A model generated the notes under the pieces. That model searched no databases. It saw only the letters and a list, made by a program, of their open reading frames with translations, and was not told the origin of the DNA. A program made the translations under genes and the position numbers. This document shows positions 23,298 through 31,889 of a stretch of DNA of 39,886 nucleotides, piece by piece (position 1 is the stretch's first letter; every line of letters starts with the position of its first letter). Location of the stretch: NCBI GenBank assembly GCA_001773255.1, contig MEWF01000014.1, positions 9,416-49,301 on the forward strand, written 5' to 3'. This stretch comes from a candidate division WWE3 bacterium RIFOXYC2_FULL_42_13. GTDB lineage: Bacteria > Patescibacteriota > WWE3 > UBA101185 > UBA10185.

Positions 23298-25865
23298 ATG
23301 AAGTCTCTGCCCAGACTACCTCACGAATTTATAATATGGTGGTTCCTGAAAGCTCCGCGCAGGATACTTAAAATATCTTCCCGCCTAATCACGCTTACTA
23401 ACAGCCAGATTTCTTTCACTACAAACATCAGAATATTATTTGTGCCCCTCTTCGGTGACTATACTCTGGTCGGAAGATTTATAGGGTTTTTTATAAGGGT
23501 TGTGTGGACAGTGTTAGGTCTGGTGTTTTTCTTAATTCTCTTACCTGCAAGTGCCCTTTTTCCGGTCGCGTGGTACCTAGCTCCGGCGTTCTTGTATAAA
23601 TTCGCAGGCCCTGCCCATGCTCTAGCTTATGTTTTGGCAGTTTATCTTTTGTACTTACTGGGAAACAGGGATACCCCCAGAATCAGGGTGAACAAGAACA
23701 CTAAAGAAAACTTTCAAGCCAGTTCCAGAAAAAACGTGCTGACAGCCCTGGAGAGATTGGATTCGGAGCAAAGTTCCGGTATTAAGTGGCTCTTCGGTCT
23801 CCCCCAAGTCGAAAAAATATTCAGACGCTCGGAAATAAATAAGGATCTCCTCTTCGATAAACTAAGATCAGCACCCTCCATACAAATTGCGACGCTCGGA
23901 CAGGCAGCCTTCGCAGACTCCCTAAGGTTTAAGTCCAAATATATTGAGGTGGAACATCTCCTGCTCGCCCTGCTTAATAATATACCGAAGATCGATATCA
24001 TACTTTCCTCGCTTAACTCATCCATAAAAAGTGTCGAGGGAAGTATCGAATGGGAAAACGACAAAAGAAATGAAAAAGATAAAATCTTCCTCTGGCAGGA
24101 TGACTATGAACTTATGTTTACAGGAGGATTCGGAAAGGGAATGCTGGGGAGGGTAACACCTAATCTCGACGCCGTTTCACGCGATTACACCAAAGAAATA
24201 GCTTTGGGAAGGTATAAAAAAATCCTCGGACGCGAAACCGATATTAAGACTATCGCGCAGATCCTGAGCGGCTCCAAAGAAAATGTCTTAATTATCGGCG
24301 AACCGGGAAGCGGAAAAACTACGCTGGTAAGGGGCATTGCACAGCGGATTATGGAGGGAAACGAATACAGGTCTCTCAGCAACCACAGGCTAGTCGGTTT
24401 GGACGTCGGGGGTCTCATCTCAGGCGCAACATCGCCGGGAAAAATCGCCGAAAACCTTAAAAAAGTTATGGATGAGGTAAGAGGCTCGGGAGATATTATT
24501 CTGTTCATCGATGAGATACACAACCTCGTAGCAGGCGCTGGGGATACTGACGCAGAAACATCAAAAATCTACACAATGCTCGAGCCCCATCTTGCAAATG
24601 ACAAAATAAAATTTATCGGAGCCACAACCGTTTCCAATTACAGAAAGTATATCGAACCGAATGGAGCGTTCGCCCGTCTTTTTCATTTAGTCCAAATAGA
24701 CGAGCTTCCTAAAGACACTACGATAAAAATACTTGAGGCCAAGGCGGACAAGTTGGAAAACAAGAACAACATGTTGGTAACATACCCCGCTCTGGTCAAG
24801 ACCGTGGAATTATCGGAAAAATTGATGCACGAACGTGTCCTTCCCGATAAAGCTATAGATATTTTGAACAGAACTTCCACAAAAGTAGGGGGCGGTTCCG
24901 GGATGTTAACATCTTCCGACATTGCAGCCGAGATAGCGGAAATGACCAAGATCCCCGTCGAAACCGTGACCCAAGACGAAGCCCAAAAACTGCTCTCCAT
25001 AGAGGAAACGATGAAAACGACGGTAATCGGACAGGATGAGGCTGTAAGACAGATATCCACGGCTCTCAGGCGTGCCCGTGCGGGGATACGCGATGAGAAT
25101 AAACCCATTGCCAGCTTTTTATTTGTAGGAACAACCGGTATTGGAAAAACCCAAACCGCAAAAGCACTGGCCAAACATTATTTCGGCAACGAGATCAATA
25201 TGATCAGGCTGGACATGAGCGAATACCAGCAGGTGGACAGCATCAACAGATTGTTGGGAGATGTAAATGGGAACAGTAAAGGTTTACTGACCGAAATGGT
25301 GCGCACAAAACCCTTCGCGTTAATACTTCTCGATGAGATCGAAAAAGCGCATCCGAACATTCTTCTCACCTTTTTGCAGGTTCTTGACGAAGGAAAACTT
25401 ACCGATAACTCGGGGATGGAAATTGATTTCACTAACACGATAATAATTGCTACCAGCAATGTCGGAACAAAATCCATACAACAGGTTTTTGCAGAACACG
25501 GAACTTTGGAAAAAATGAGAGAACGGGCACTGGCGGATGTCCGGGAAAAATTTGCCCCGGAATTTTTAAACAGATTCTCGGGAATAATCGTTTTCAACCC
25601 TCTTACGGAGCAGAACGTAAGAGATATAACTTTACTTATGCTCGATAAGGTCCGGGGGCTCACCGCGGAAAAAGGTATCAGTGTCAGATTTAAACAGGAA
25701 CTGGTCGACGTACTTTCAAAAAGAGGGTATTCCCCCGAATGGGGAGCCAGGCCGTTGGCGCGCCTTATTGAGGATACCGTAGAAACGTATATAGCCACCA
25801 AAATGCTTAAAAAAGAGATCAACCCGGGTGACCAAATAATGCTCGGGACAGAAGCAGTGGATTGA
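23298..25865 (+). CDS. Membrane-anchored Clp/Hsp100-like double AAA+ ATPase without pore tyrosines
   Basis: An 855 residue protein. Residues about 62-122 hold two to three membrane segments. About 180-240 resemble a single Clp N-domain repeat. The D1 AAA+ ring spans about 300-530 (Walker A GEPGSGKT, Walker B ILFIDE) and D2 about 560-855 (Walker A GTTGIGKT, Walker B ILLDE, sensor 2 GARPL). Compared with ClpC, the D1 pore loop GTKYRGEFE is replaced by GATSPGKIAE, and the D2 loop GYVGYDEGG is replaced by a shorter GDVNGNSKG. The middle/UVR domain is missing, and so is the VGF loop that docks ClpP. It can probably still hydrolyse ATP at the membrane, but it is unlikely to be a standard protein-threading unfoldase. 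It may serve the TasA/SipW genes before it; that is inference. Confidence 0.93.
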   Translation: MKSLPRLPHEFIIWWFLKAPRRILKISSRLITLTNSQISFTTNIRILFVPLFGDYTLVGRFIGFFIRVVWTVLGLVFFLILLPASALFPVAWYLAPAFLYKFAGPAHALAYVLAVYLLYLLGNRDTPRIRVNKNTKENFQASSRKNVLTALERLDSEQSSGIKWLFGLPQVEKIFRRSEINKDLLFDKLRSAPSIQIATLGQAAFADSLRFKSKYIEVEHLLLALLNNIPKIDIILSSLNSSIKSVEGSIEWENDKRNEKDKIFLWQDDYELMFTGGFGKGMLGRVTPNLDAVSRDYTKEIALGRYKKILGRETDIKTIAQILSGSKENVLIIGEPGSGKTTLVRGIAQRIMEGNEYRSLSNHRLVGLDVGGLISGATSPGKIAENLKKVMDEVRGSGDIILFIDEIHNLVAGAGDTDAETSKIYTMLEPHLANDKIKFIGATTVSNYRKYIEPNGAFARLFHLVQIDELPKDTTIKILEAKADKLENKNNMLVTYPALVKTVELSEKLMHERVLPDKAIDILNRTSTKVGGGSGMLTSSDIAAEIAEMTKIPVETVTQDEAQKLLSIEETMKTTVIGQDEAVRQISTALRRARAGIRDENKPIASFLFVGTTGIGKTQTAKALAKHYFGNEINMIRLDMSEYQQVDSINRLLGDVNGNSKGLLTEMVRTKPFALILLDEIEKAHPNILLTFLQVLDEGKLTDNSGMEIDFTNTIIIATSNVGTKSIQQVFAEHGTLEKMRERALADVREKFAPEFLNRFSGIIVFNPLTEQNVRDITLLMLDKVRGLTAEKGISVRFKQELVDVLSKRGYSPEWGARPLARLIEDTVETYIATKMLKKEINPGDQIMLGTEAVD

Positions 25866-25878
25866 ACAAAGCCGGTGG

Positions 25879-25884
25879 TATAAT
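25879..25884 (+). promoter_or_regulatory. Extended -10 promoter of prfB
   Basis: TGG-TATAAT ends 9 bases before the prfB ATG, predicting a leader of about 3 nt. No -35 at 17 bp and no Shine-Dalgarno are visible. Confidence 0.65.
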
Positions 25885-25893
25885 CTCATAGTT

Positions 25894-26901
25894 ATGCAGG
25901 ACATTCTTCGCGAAAGACTTGAACAACTTAAAAAAGGCCTGTTTATAGACGAGAAACGGACCAAGATTAAAGCCCTCGAGGAGAGGGTAGCTGAAGAAGA
26001 CACTTGGAAAAATTGGGAGGAAGGTACTGCTGTTTCCAAGGATCTATCCGCATTAAAAAAGGACATCGAAGATTATGACATGCTCGAACTTATAGCCGAG
26101 GAAGGTGACAACGAAAATTTCGAACGCGAACTTCACCGGTTGGAGCTCAAAACCTTTTTCAAAGATAAACATGATCTGAGCGACGCTATAATTACCGTTC
26201 ATTCTGGTCAGGGCGGGACCGAAGCCATGGATTGGGCCTCTACGCTGTTTAGGATGTACAAACGTTACGCTGAAAAAAACGAATGGGAGTGGCACGAGGT
26301 TCACACTATCGCCGGGGAGGAAGCAGGAATAAAAACAGGAACCGTCGAAATATCGGGAAGATACGCATACGGATTTCTTAAAAATGAGTCAGGCGTTCAT
26401 AGGCTCGTAAGGCAGTCTCCGTTCAATGCCGATAATTTGAGACAGACCTCTTTCGCCCTCGTTGAAGTTATTCCCCTTATTAACGAGGACATAGAAGATA
26501 TTGAATTGAAAGAAGAGGATATCGAGTGGGATTTCTTCAGATCGGGCGGGAGCGGCGGACAGAATGTCAATAAAGTATCAACCGCGGTACGCTTAAAACA
26601 CAAACCGTCGGGAATAATCGTCGAATGTCAGGAGGAAAGATTTCAGGGAAAAAACAGAGAGAAAGCGTTGAAAATACTTAGATCAAAACTTTATAAATTG
26701 GAGTTGGAAAAAATAGAGGCCGAGAAGAAAAAAGCAAAGGGTGACTACAAGATGCCCGGGTGGGGGAACCAGATCCGCAATTACGTATTACACCCCTACA
26801 AGCTTGTAAAAGATCTTAGAACCGACGTGGAATCAACTAACCCGGAATACGTACTCGACGGAGGACTGGAAGAATTTATTGACGCCGAAATCAGACTTTA
26901 A
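25894..26901 (+). CDS. prfB: Peptide chain release factor 2
   Basis: RF2 ends translation at UGA and UAA. The codon-recognition tripeptide SPF (in VRQSPFNADNLRQTSF) marks it as RF2, not RF1, and the peptidyl-tRNA hydrolysis motif GGQ is in RSGGSGGQNVNKVSTAVRLKH. At 335 residues it lacks about the first 10 residues of typical RF2. The region where many bacteria keep a programmed +1 frameshift reads straight through here (KKGLFIDEK), so the autoregulatory frameshift is absent. An extended -10 lies 9 bases before the ATG. It ends one base before the convergent small gene. Confidence 0.97.
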   Translation: MQDILRERLEQLKKGLFIDEKRTKIKALEERVAEEDTWKNWEEGTAVSKDLSALKKDIEDYDMLELIAEEGDNENFERELHRLELKTFFKDKHDLSDAIITVHSGQGGTEAMDWASTLFRMYKRYAEKNEWEWHEVHTIAGEEAGIKTGTVEISGRYAYGFLKNESGVHRLVRQSPFNADNLRQTSFALVEVIPLINEDIEDIELKEEDIEWDFFRSGGSGGQNVNKVSTAVRLKHKPSGIIVECQEERFQGKNREKALKILRSKLYKLELEKIEAEKKKAKGDYKMPGWGNQIRNYVLHPYKLVKDLRTDVESTNPEYVLDGGLEEFIDAEIRL

Positions 26902-26902
26902 G

Positions 26903-27169
26903 CTACAAACTCCAACCGGAGATTTTTATTCCTGTTATAACCGCAACTGCAAACACCAGAAATATAAAGTTTTTCACCATATCTTTTTTAATTTCGGCTT
27001 CCGGAAGTTCGTGGTATCCTATTTTGCCGATAGACTTTTCATTTTTTATCTCGGCAGCTGCCACGAATACTTTAGGCAGTACAGTTCCCTGACGAGCCGA
27101 TTGCGCACGTGCGATTTCAGCCAGGCGTCTTTCTTTTTTTCTTAACTTTGATGTCTTTTTGTTTCCCAT
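26903..27169 (-). CDS. Small single-pass membrane protein of unknown function
   Basis: An 88 residue protein I do not recognise. Residues 1-30 are strongly basic (GNKKTSKLRKKERRLAEIARAQ), which points to a cytoplasmic, possibly RNA- or lipid-facing end. Residues about 66-84 form one hydrophobic helix (KNFIFLVFAVAVITGIKI) near the C-terminus, as in tail-anchored proteins. It is supported as a real gene by a perfect fit between prfB and ftsK, an ATG start, and an extended -10 (TGG-TAGAAT) 8 bases upstream. It is independent of ftsK, since the ftsK stop lies upstream of that -10. Confidence 0.7.
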   Translation of the reverse strand: MGNKKTSKLRKKERRLAEIARAQSARQGTVLPKVFVAAAEIKNEKSIGKIGYHELPEAEIKKDMVKNFIFLVFAVAVITGIKISGWSL

Positions 27170-27177
27170 AATGGACT

Positions 27178-27183
27178 ATTCTA
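27178..27183 (-). promoter_or_regulatory. Extended -10 promoter of the 88 residue membrane protein
   Basis: Minus strand TGG-TAGAAT, 8 bases before the ATG at 27169, in the 22 bp between ftsK and this gene. The mRNA would be almost leaderless. Confidence 0.5.
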
Positions 27184-27191
27184 CCAGATTT

Positions 27192-29447
27192 TTAAGATAC
27201 AAAATCATCCGGTTCTTCCGAATACGAAGGCCCGCCGCCAATCAACAGCTCCCTCGCCCTGCTCCCTCCTGCCGCGGGGCCGACAATTCCCTTCGCCTCC
27301 ATCTCATCAATTATTCTGGCGGCACGGGAAAATCCAATGGAAAGTTTCCTCTGCAGAAGAGAGGCCGATGCCTTGCCCATCGAACTTACAATATCCACAG
27401 CCTCGTCAAACAACGGATCTACGTCATCCCCCCAGGAACTGGAACTAACCCTACCATCCTTTTCCATGGACATACTCAGCACTTCATCCGAATAGTCGGG
27501 CTCGACTCCCCGACTTTTAAGATAGTTGACCAACCTATCTATTTCTTTTGCATCGATATACGCGCCCTGCAATCGAATAGGTTTCTGGGCGTCGGGCGGG
27601 ACAAAAAGCATATCTCCTCTCGTCAGCAACTTCTCTGCTCCCGGTTGATCGATAATAACCCTAGAGTCTATTTGGCTTGAAACACTAAACGCAACACGCG
27701 TAGGTATGTTTGCTTTTATTATCCCTGTAATAATGTCGATTGAAGGACGCTGGATAGCCAGAATAAGGTGAATGCCGGTAGATCTTGCCATCTGAGCAAG
27801 CCTCACGACCGCTTTCTCCACCGAATTCTTGTCCTGCATCATTACCTCGGCAAATTCGTCCACAACGATCACAATATACGGCAGAGCCTGAAATCCTGAA
27901 TTCTCATTGTATGCATCAAGATTTCTTACTCTGGCCTGCTCAAACAGTTTGAGACGTCTTTCCATTTCTTGAACTGCCCATTTAAATACCGCGGGGGTTT
28001 TTTCCATGTCCACTACTACAGGAGTTATAAGATGCGGAATATCCTGGTAGTGAATTAATTCGTTTCTCTTCGGATCTACCAAAATAAATTTCACTTCCTG
28101 CGGAGAAGCACGGAATAAAATTGAAAAAAGAATGTTGTGAATAAATATGGACTTTCCTGAATTAGTAGCACCGGCAATTAGCATATGAGGCATTTTGCCG
28201 ATGTCATAAACGTATGTTTTTCCCGCAACGTCCTTCCCTAATCCTACGGCAAGCTTAGTCTTAAGATTTTTCATGGCATCGGATGTGATTATAGATTTAA
28301 AATTGACCACCGACCGAACGGCGTTCGGAACTTCTATCCCTATCTCGGACGTACCGGGAATAGGTGCTTCCACTCTCACCGATCCGTTGGGGGATGCCAA
28401 AGCGAGTGCGAGATTTTCATGCAAAGAAGCTATCTTGGAAACTTTGGTCACTGATTTTGTTTTTAAAGCATATCGGGTAACGGACGGGCCCACTTTTGTA
28501 TTTGCCACCTCAACATCTATCCCAAAGGATTTTAGTGTTTCTACGATTTTTTTCTCGTTAGCCTTGGATTCCGAAAAATCCCTGGACTCTGCGACAGGTT
28601 CTATTAAAAGATCCAAAGGAGGTTCTACCCATATCCTGTTCGGCGGAGCAGTCAAAAAGTTCGTGGGCGATATGGTAGCAATCGTGGACGTTGCACCTTC
28701 AGGTATGATTATGGGAACTTTTTGAGGTTCGTACTGCGAGGGAATTATCTCAAACTCCGGGGTCTCTTCAACTTCGTCTCTCGCCGCTGATACTAATGCC
28801 GGAACGGGTTCATGAATCCCGCCATCAGAATCGATATTGTATTCGTCCTCACTTATTTCTTCAAAATCCCCGGCTTCTTCTTTCTTGAAAGGCCACATTC
28901 CTTTAAGGGGAAATTTTATTAAATCCTTTTTCTCCGAAATAAAACCAAGTACCTGGTCCAATGAAATATCAAAAAGTAAGATTGCCGAAATTAAAACAGC
29001 TAAAACGAGAAGAACAGCGGCTCCGTAAATACTCACGCCGCTTGCCAAAAAAGAGCTAATCTCGTAACCGATCATTCCTCCCCCCAAACCGTTCTCGGCC
29101 GCTTCCAGTGCATCATTCCTATTTATGAAAACATGGAAAAGACCGGATAAACCTAAAAGTGCCAAAACCAATCCTGCTACAATTCTCGGCTCTTTTAATT
29201 TTGCTTTTAGTTTCTGAATGAATAATGAGCCGGAAATAATAAGCAAAAAAGGTAATATGATTGACGGTTTCCCGAATAGACCGGTCATAAAACTCTTTAT
29301 TTTTGCGTTTACAGAGTAAGACGGGGCAAAAAAAGCGATGAGACTGAGAAGCCCTGCCGTTACAAGCACCAGCGCTATAACCGATCTTATAGTTTCGGGC
29401 TTTATACTGAAGTTGAGCTTAAATTTCCTTTTTCTTCCTCTAGGCAT
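27192..29447 (-). CDS. ftsK: DNA translocase FtsK/SpoIIIE
   Basis: A septal DNA pump that clears chromosomes during division; 751 residues from the chosen ATG at 29447 (MPRGRKRKFK). Four hydrophobic segments occupy about residues 20-160, followed by an acidic, Pro-containing linker to about 275. The RecA-like motor has Walker A IAGATNSGKSIFI and Walker B YIVIVVDEFAEVM. The C-terminal winged-helix gamma domain (DPLFDEAVDIVSSMGKASASLLQRKLSIGFSRAARIID) reads KOPS-type polarity sequences in other bacteria. The frame continues upstream to a TTG at 29486, but an extended -10 lies 7 bases before the ATG, which fits the shorter, leaderless form. Confidence 0.97.
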   Translation of the reverse strand: MPRGRKRKFKLNFSIKPETIRSVIALVLVTAGLLSLIAFFAPSYSVNAKIKSFMTGLFGKPSIILPFLLIISGSLFIQKLKAKLKEPRIVAGLVLALLGLSGLFHVFINRNDALEAAENGLGGGMIGYEISSFLASGVSIYGAAVLLVLAVLISAILLFDISLDQVLGFISEKKDLIKFPLKGMWPFKKEEAGDFEEISEDEYNIDSDGGIHEPVPALVSAARDEVEETPEFEIIPSQYEPQKVPIIIPEGATSTIATISPTNFLTAPPNRIWVEPPLDLLIEPVAESRDFSESKANEKKIVETLKSFGIDVEVANTKVGPSVTRYALKTKSVTKVSKIASLHENLALALASPNGSVRVEAPIPGTSEIGIEVPNAVRSVVNFKSIITSDAMKNLKTKLAVGLGKDVAGKTYVYDIGKMPHMLIAGATNSGKSIFIHNILFSILFRASPQEVKFILVDPKRNELIHYQDIPHLITPVVVDMEKTPAVFKWAVQEMERRLKLFEQARVRNLDAYNENSGFQALPYIVIVVDEFAEVMMQDKNSVEKAVVRLAQMARSTGIHLILAIQRPSIDIITGIIKANIPTRVAFSVSSQIDSRVIIDQPGAEKLLTRGDMLFVPPDAQKPIRLQGAYIDAKEIDRLVNYLKSRGVEPDYSDEVLSMSMEKDGRVSSSSWGDDVDPLFDEAVDIVSSMGKASASLLQRKLSIGFSRAARIIDEMEAKGIVGPAAGGSRARELLIGGGPSYSEEPDDFVS

Positions 29448-29454
29448 TGGCTCA

Positions 29455-29460
29455 ATTATA
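29455..29460 (-). promoter_or_regulatory. Extended -10 promoter of ftsK
   Basis: Minus strand TGA-TATAAT, 7 bases before the ATG at 29447. The predicted transcript begins one base before the start codon. It lies in the 80 bp between rnj and ftsK. Confidence 0.65.
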
Positions 29461-29527
29461 TCATTACGACAACCAAAGTTACGCAACCAAAAGAGCGGTT
29501 TCGGGCAACTCCTGTCTATGAAAATAT

Positions 29528-31249
29528 TTATACATTTAAAGCGTGAACGATTACCAACGGAGAACTTCTCGTCTCCTTAAAGAGAAAGTCCTGAATTTCG
29601 CTCTCAAGCCTCTTCTTTTTCGCCGGCCACTCTAAAGGTTTTTCAGACAACTTCTCCAGAGTTTTGGTCACAAATTTTCGGGATTTATCCATGAGTTCCT
29701 GAGAAGCCTTAACGTAGATGAACCCGCGCGTCACAACTTCCACATTATCTTTTAGGAGCTTGCCATCTTTAGACGGGATCACTACCACAAAAACACCGTC
29801 GCTCGATAACTGATCCCTGTCCTTTATAACTACCGGATTGATGGTACTACCGGATCCGGCAGTATCTATGTATACAGGAACGGTTTGAAGTCTTCCTGAT
29901 TTTCTTGCTCTGCCGGAAGAAAATTCTACTGTGTCACCTTCCAAACATTCAAACACCCTGTCTTTGGATACACCGAGTTCGCCGAGCATGTTTGTGTATG
30001 CGCGCATTCTGGTGATTGTTCCGCCGATCGGTATAAAAAACTTCGGTTTTACAACGGATGCTATCGTCATCAAATCACCTTTGGTTCCGTGACCTGAAAC
30101 ATGCAGGTTATCCTGTATTCTGCTATACACTACCTCCGCTCCGAACAAAGTGAACGCGGACATCACTCTTTCAACAGCTACGTCTACTCCGGGAGGATTC
30201 GGGTCAGCTGAAAAAATCACAATAGGATCTTTTTCCAATACTATTTCCTTGTGTTCTCCTCTGCTCAATCTACCGAGTGAAGAACCGGGCTGACCGTAAC
30301 AACCGGCTATAATATAAACAACATCACCCTGAGGAAATCTTCCTGCCTCTCTTTCATCAACGAACAAATCATCGTGAAATTTTATAACTCCCAGTCCTCT
30401 GGCAACCTTTACACTTTGCTCGATAGAACGTCCGCTCAAAACAACTTTTCTTCCATGCTTTAGTGCCGAAGTCATGATCTGACTCATCCTCGAAATATTT
30501 GAGGAAATGGTTGTAATAAACATCTGTCTTCCCGGGTTGCTCTCAAAAAGATCAGTGAATGTGTTCGACAACGAGCTTTCACTTTTGGAATAACCTTCTG
30601 TTAAAACGTTCAAACAGTCCGATAATAAACACAACACTCCCTGCTGTCCGTATTTGCCGATAGTATTTAAGTCAATCGGCTTGTCCAAGACAGGGGTCCA
30701 GTCTATCTTGTAGTCGGCCATGTGCAAAACCACACCTTCCGGGGTGTCAATTGCCAAACCCATTGTGGAGGGCACCGAGTGATTGACACCAAATGCCGTA
30801 ACTTTAAACACACCTGCTGTCACCGTTCCTGTACCGGGCTCCAATAAAGTGAAACGGGTTCTTTCCGCCAAGTGTTTAAATCCTTTGTCGTTCAGTCTTT
30901 CTTTCAGGAAACCCTGTACTAGCTTACTAGTGAAAATAGGTACATCCAGCTGGTTTAACAAAAACGGCACTGCTCCAAAATGATCTTCATGACCATGCGT
31001 AACGAATAAACCCCGTATCTTGTGGGAATTTTCCAGTATGTATGTAAAATCCGGTATAACTACGTCGACCCCATAAAGGTCGCTATCGGGAAACCCGACT
31101 CCGCAGTCCACCAAAATAATATCATCTCCGTACTCATAAACCGTGAGGTTTTTTGTGACCGACTCAGTTCCGCTCAAAGTTATTATTTTGAGCTTCTTCG
31201 CCGTTCCCTTTTCTTCTTGTGAAATTGAATTTACGTATTGTTGATCCAT
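29528..31249 (-). CDS. rnj: Ribonuclease J
   Basis: A metallo-beta-lactamase/beta-CASP ribonuclease with 5'-3' exo- and endonuclease activity, the main RNA decay enzyme of bacteria without RNase E; 573 residues. The zinc motif HGHEDHFGAVPF (about residues 81-92) and the later HMADYKIDW and HVSGHGTKGDL motifs (beta-CASP) are intact. The C-terminal domain of about 110 residues, which mediates dimerisation, is present. It begins 9 bp after the uracil-DNA glycosylase gene with no clear Shine-Dalgarno, so it is probably read by coupling. PNPase, its usual partner in RNA turnover, is encoded 2.7 kb upstream on the same strand. Confidence 0.97.
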   Translation of the reverse strand: MDQQYVNSISQEEKGTAKKLKIITLSGTESVTKNLTVYEYGDDIILVDCGVGFPDSDLYGVDVVIPDFTYILENSHKIRGLFVTHGHEDHFGAVPFLLNQLDVPIFTSKLVQGFLKERLNDKGFKHLAERTRFTLLEPGTGTVTAGVFKVTAFGVNHSVPSTMGLAIDTPEGVVLHMADYKIDWTPVLDKPIDLNTIGKYGQQGVLCLLSDCLNVLTEGYSKSESSLSNTFTDLFESNPGRQMFITTISSNISRMSQIMTSALKHGRKVVLSGRSIEQSVKVARGLGVIKFHDDLFVDEREAGRFPQGDVVYIIAGCYGQPGSSLGRLSRGEHKEIVLEKDPIVIFSADPNPPGVDVAVERVMSAFTLFGAEVVYSRIQDNLHVSGHGTKGDLMTIASVVKPKFFIPIGGTITRMRAYTNMLGELGVSKDRVFECLEGDTVEFSSGRARKSGRLQTVPVYIDTAGSGSTINPVVIKDRDQLSSDGVFVVVIPSKDGKLLKDNVEVVTRGFIYVKASQELMDKSRKFVTKTLEKLSEKPLEWPAKKKRLESEIQDFLFKETRSSPLVIVHALNV

Positions 31250-31258
31250 ATGATAAGT

Positions 31259-31888
31259 TTACAAACCCAGAACAAGTTGTCCATCGTCTATTTGTTGGTC
31301 CGTTTGCACGGGTATGTCTTTATCTCCTTTTTTAATTAAATCTAAAATTTGTGGAATCCTTTTAAAATCTTCTACAAATCCGCGCATCATCTCAGGATTC
31401 CTAAGAGCTGCTGCGGGATGATAAACCGGATAAACATTAAAGTTTTTAGTTCGTAATAATGTACCTCTGTCATGAGATATTCTTCCTTCCGGGTGAAAAT
31501 AATTCATGGCAAATCTTCCGAGAGGGACAACCAGCAACGGTGAAATTATCCTCAACTGATACGCCAGGAATTTTTCACACGCCGCTATTTCATCCGGAAG
31601 AGGATCGCGGTTCTCGGGAGGCCGGTGTTTAACTATATTTCCGATCCAAACGTCTTTCCTCAACAATCCTATATCGGACAGTGACTGCTCCAACAGCTTT
31701 CCCGCCCTTCCTACAAAGGGTCTCCCTGTTTCATCTTCGGTACGTCCCGGGGCTTCACCAATGAAAACAATTTCGCTGTTTATATTTCCTTCTCCCGGTA
31801 CAGCATTTAATGCACCTGCGTGTAGACGGCATTTCTTACAGGCTTTTACAGCCAAATTGACTTTTTCCATCATTTCTTCTTTGTTCAT
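31259..31888 (-). CDS. Uracil-DNA glycosylase, family 4 (Fe-S type)
   Basis: A base-excision repair enzyme that removes uracil from DNA; 209 residues. Motif 1 (GEAPGRTEDETGRPFVGRAG) and motif 2 (YHPAAALRNP, with His157) match thermostable family-4 UDGs. Three of the four Fe-S ligands are seen as Cys17, Cys20 and Cys104. The third ligand position, usually in VVKCRPPGNR, is His88 here (IVKHRPPENR), at the normal 16 residue distance from Cys104. A 3Cys-1His cluster or a lost cluster is possible. The start is one base after the stop of the Lon-like gene, so the two are coupled. Confidence 0.93.
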   Translation of the reverse strand: MNKEEMMEKVNLAVKACKKCRLHAGALNAVPGEGNINSEIVFIGEAPGRTEDETGRPFVGRAGKLLEQSLSDIGLLRKDVWIGNIVKHRPPENRDPLPDEIAACEKFLAYQLRIISPLLVVPLGRFAMNYFHPEGRISHDRGTLLRTKNFNVYPVYHPAAALRNPEMMRGFVEDFKRIPQILDLIKKGDKDIPVQTDQQIDDGQLVLGL

Positions 31889-31889
31889 A

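Noticed and set aside
23714..24064. Minus-strand frame of 116 codons opposite the Clp N-domain
   Set aside because: Shadow frame with no family resemblance.
25178..25822. Long open frame antisense to the Clp-like gene (minus strand, 214 codons)
   Set aside because: It is Ser/Leu-rich, matches no family, and lies wholly opposite a well-supported AAA+ domain; it is a shadow of that gene's codon pattern.
25894..26000. Programmed +1 frameshift in prfB
   Set aside because: The homologous region reads through in one frame with no in-frame UGA or slippery CUU-UGA.
28273..28725. Plus-strand open frame of 150 codons inside ftsK
   Set aside because: Antisense to the FtsK linker and motor; no recognisable domain or start signal.
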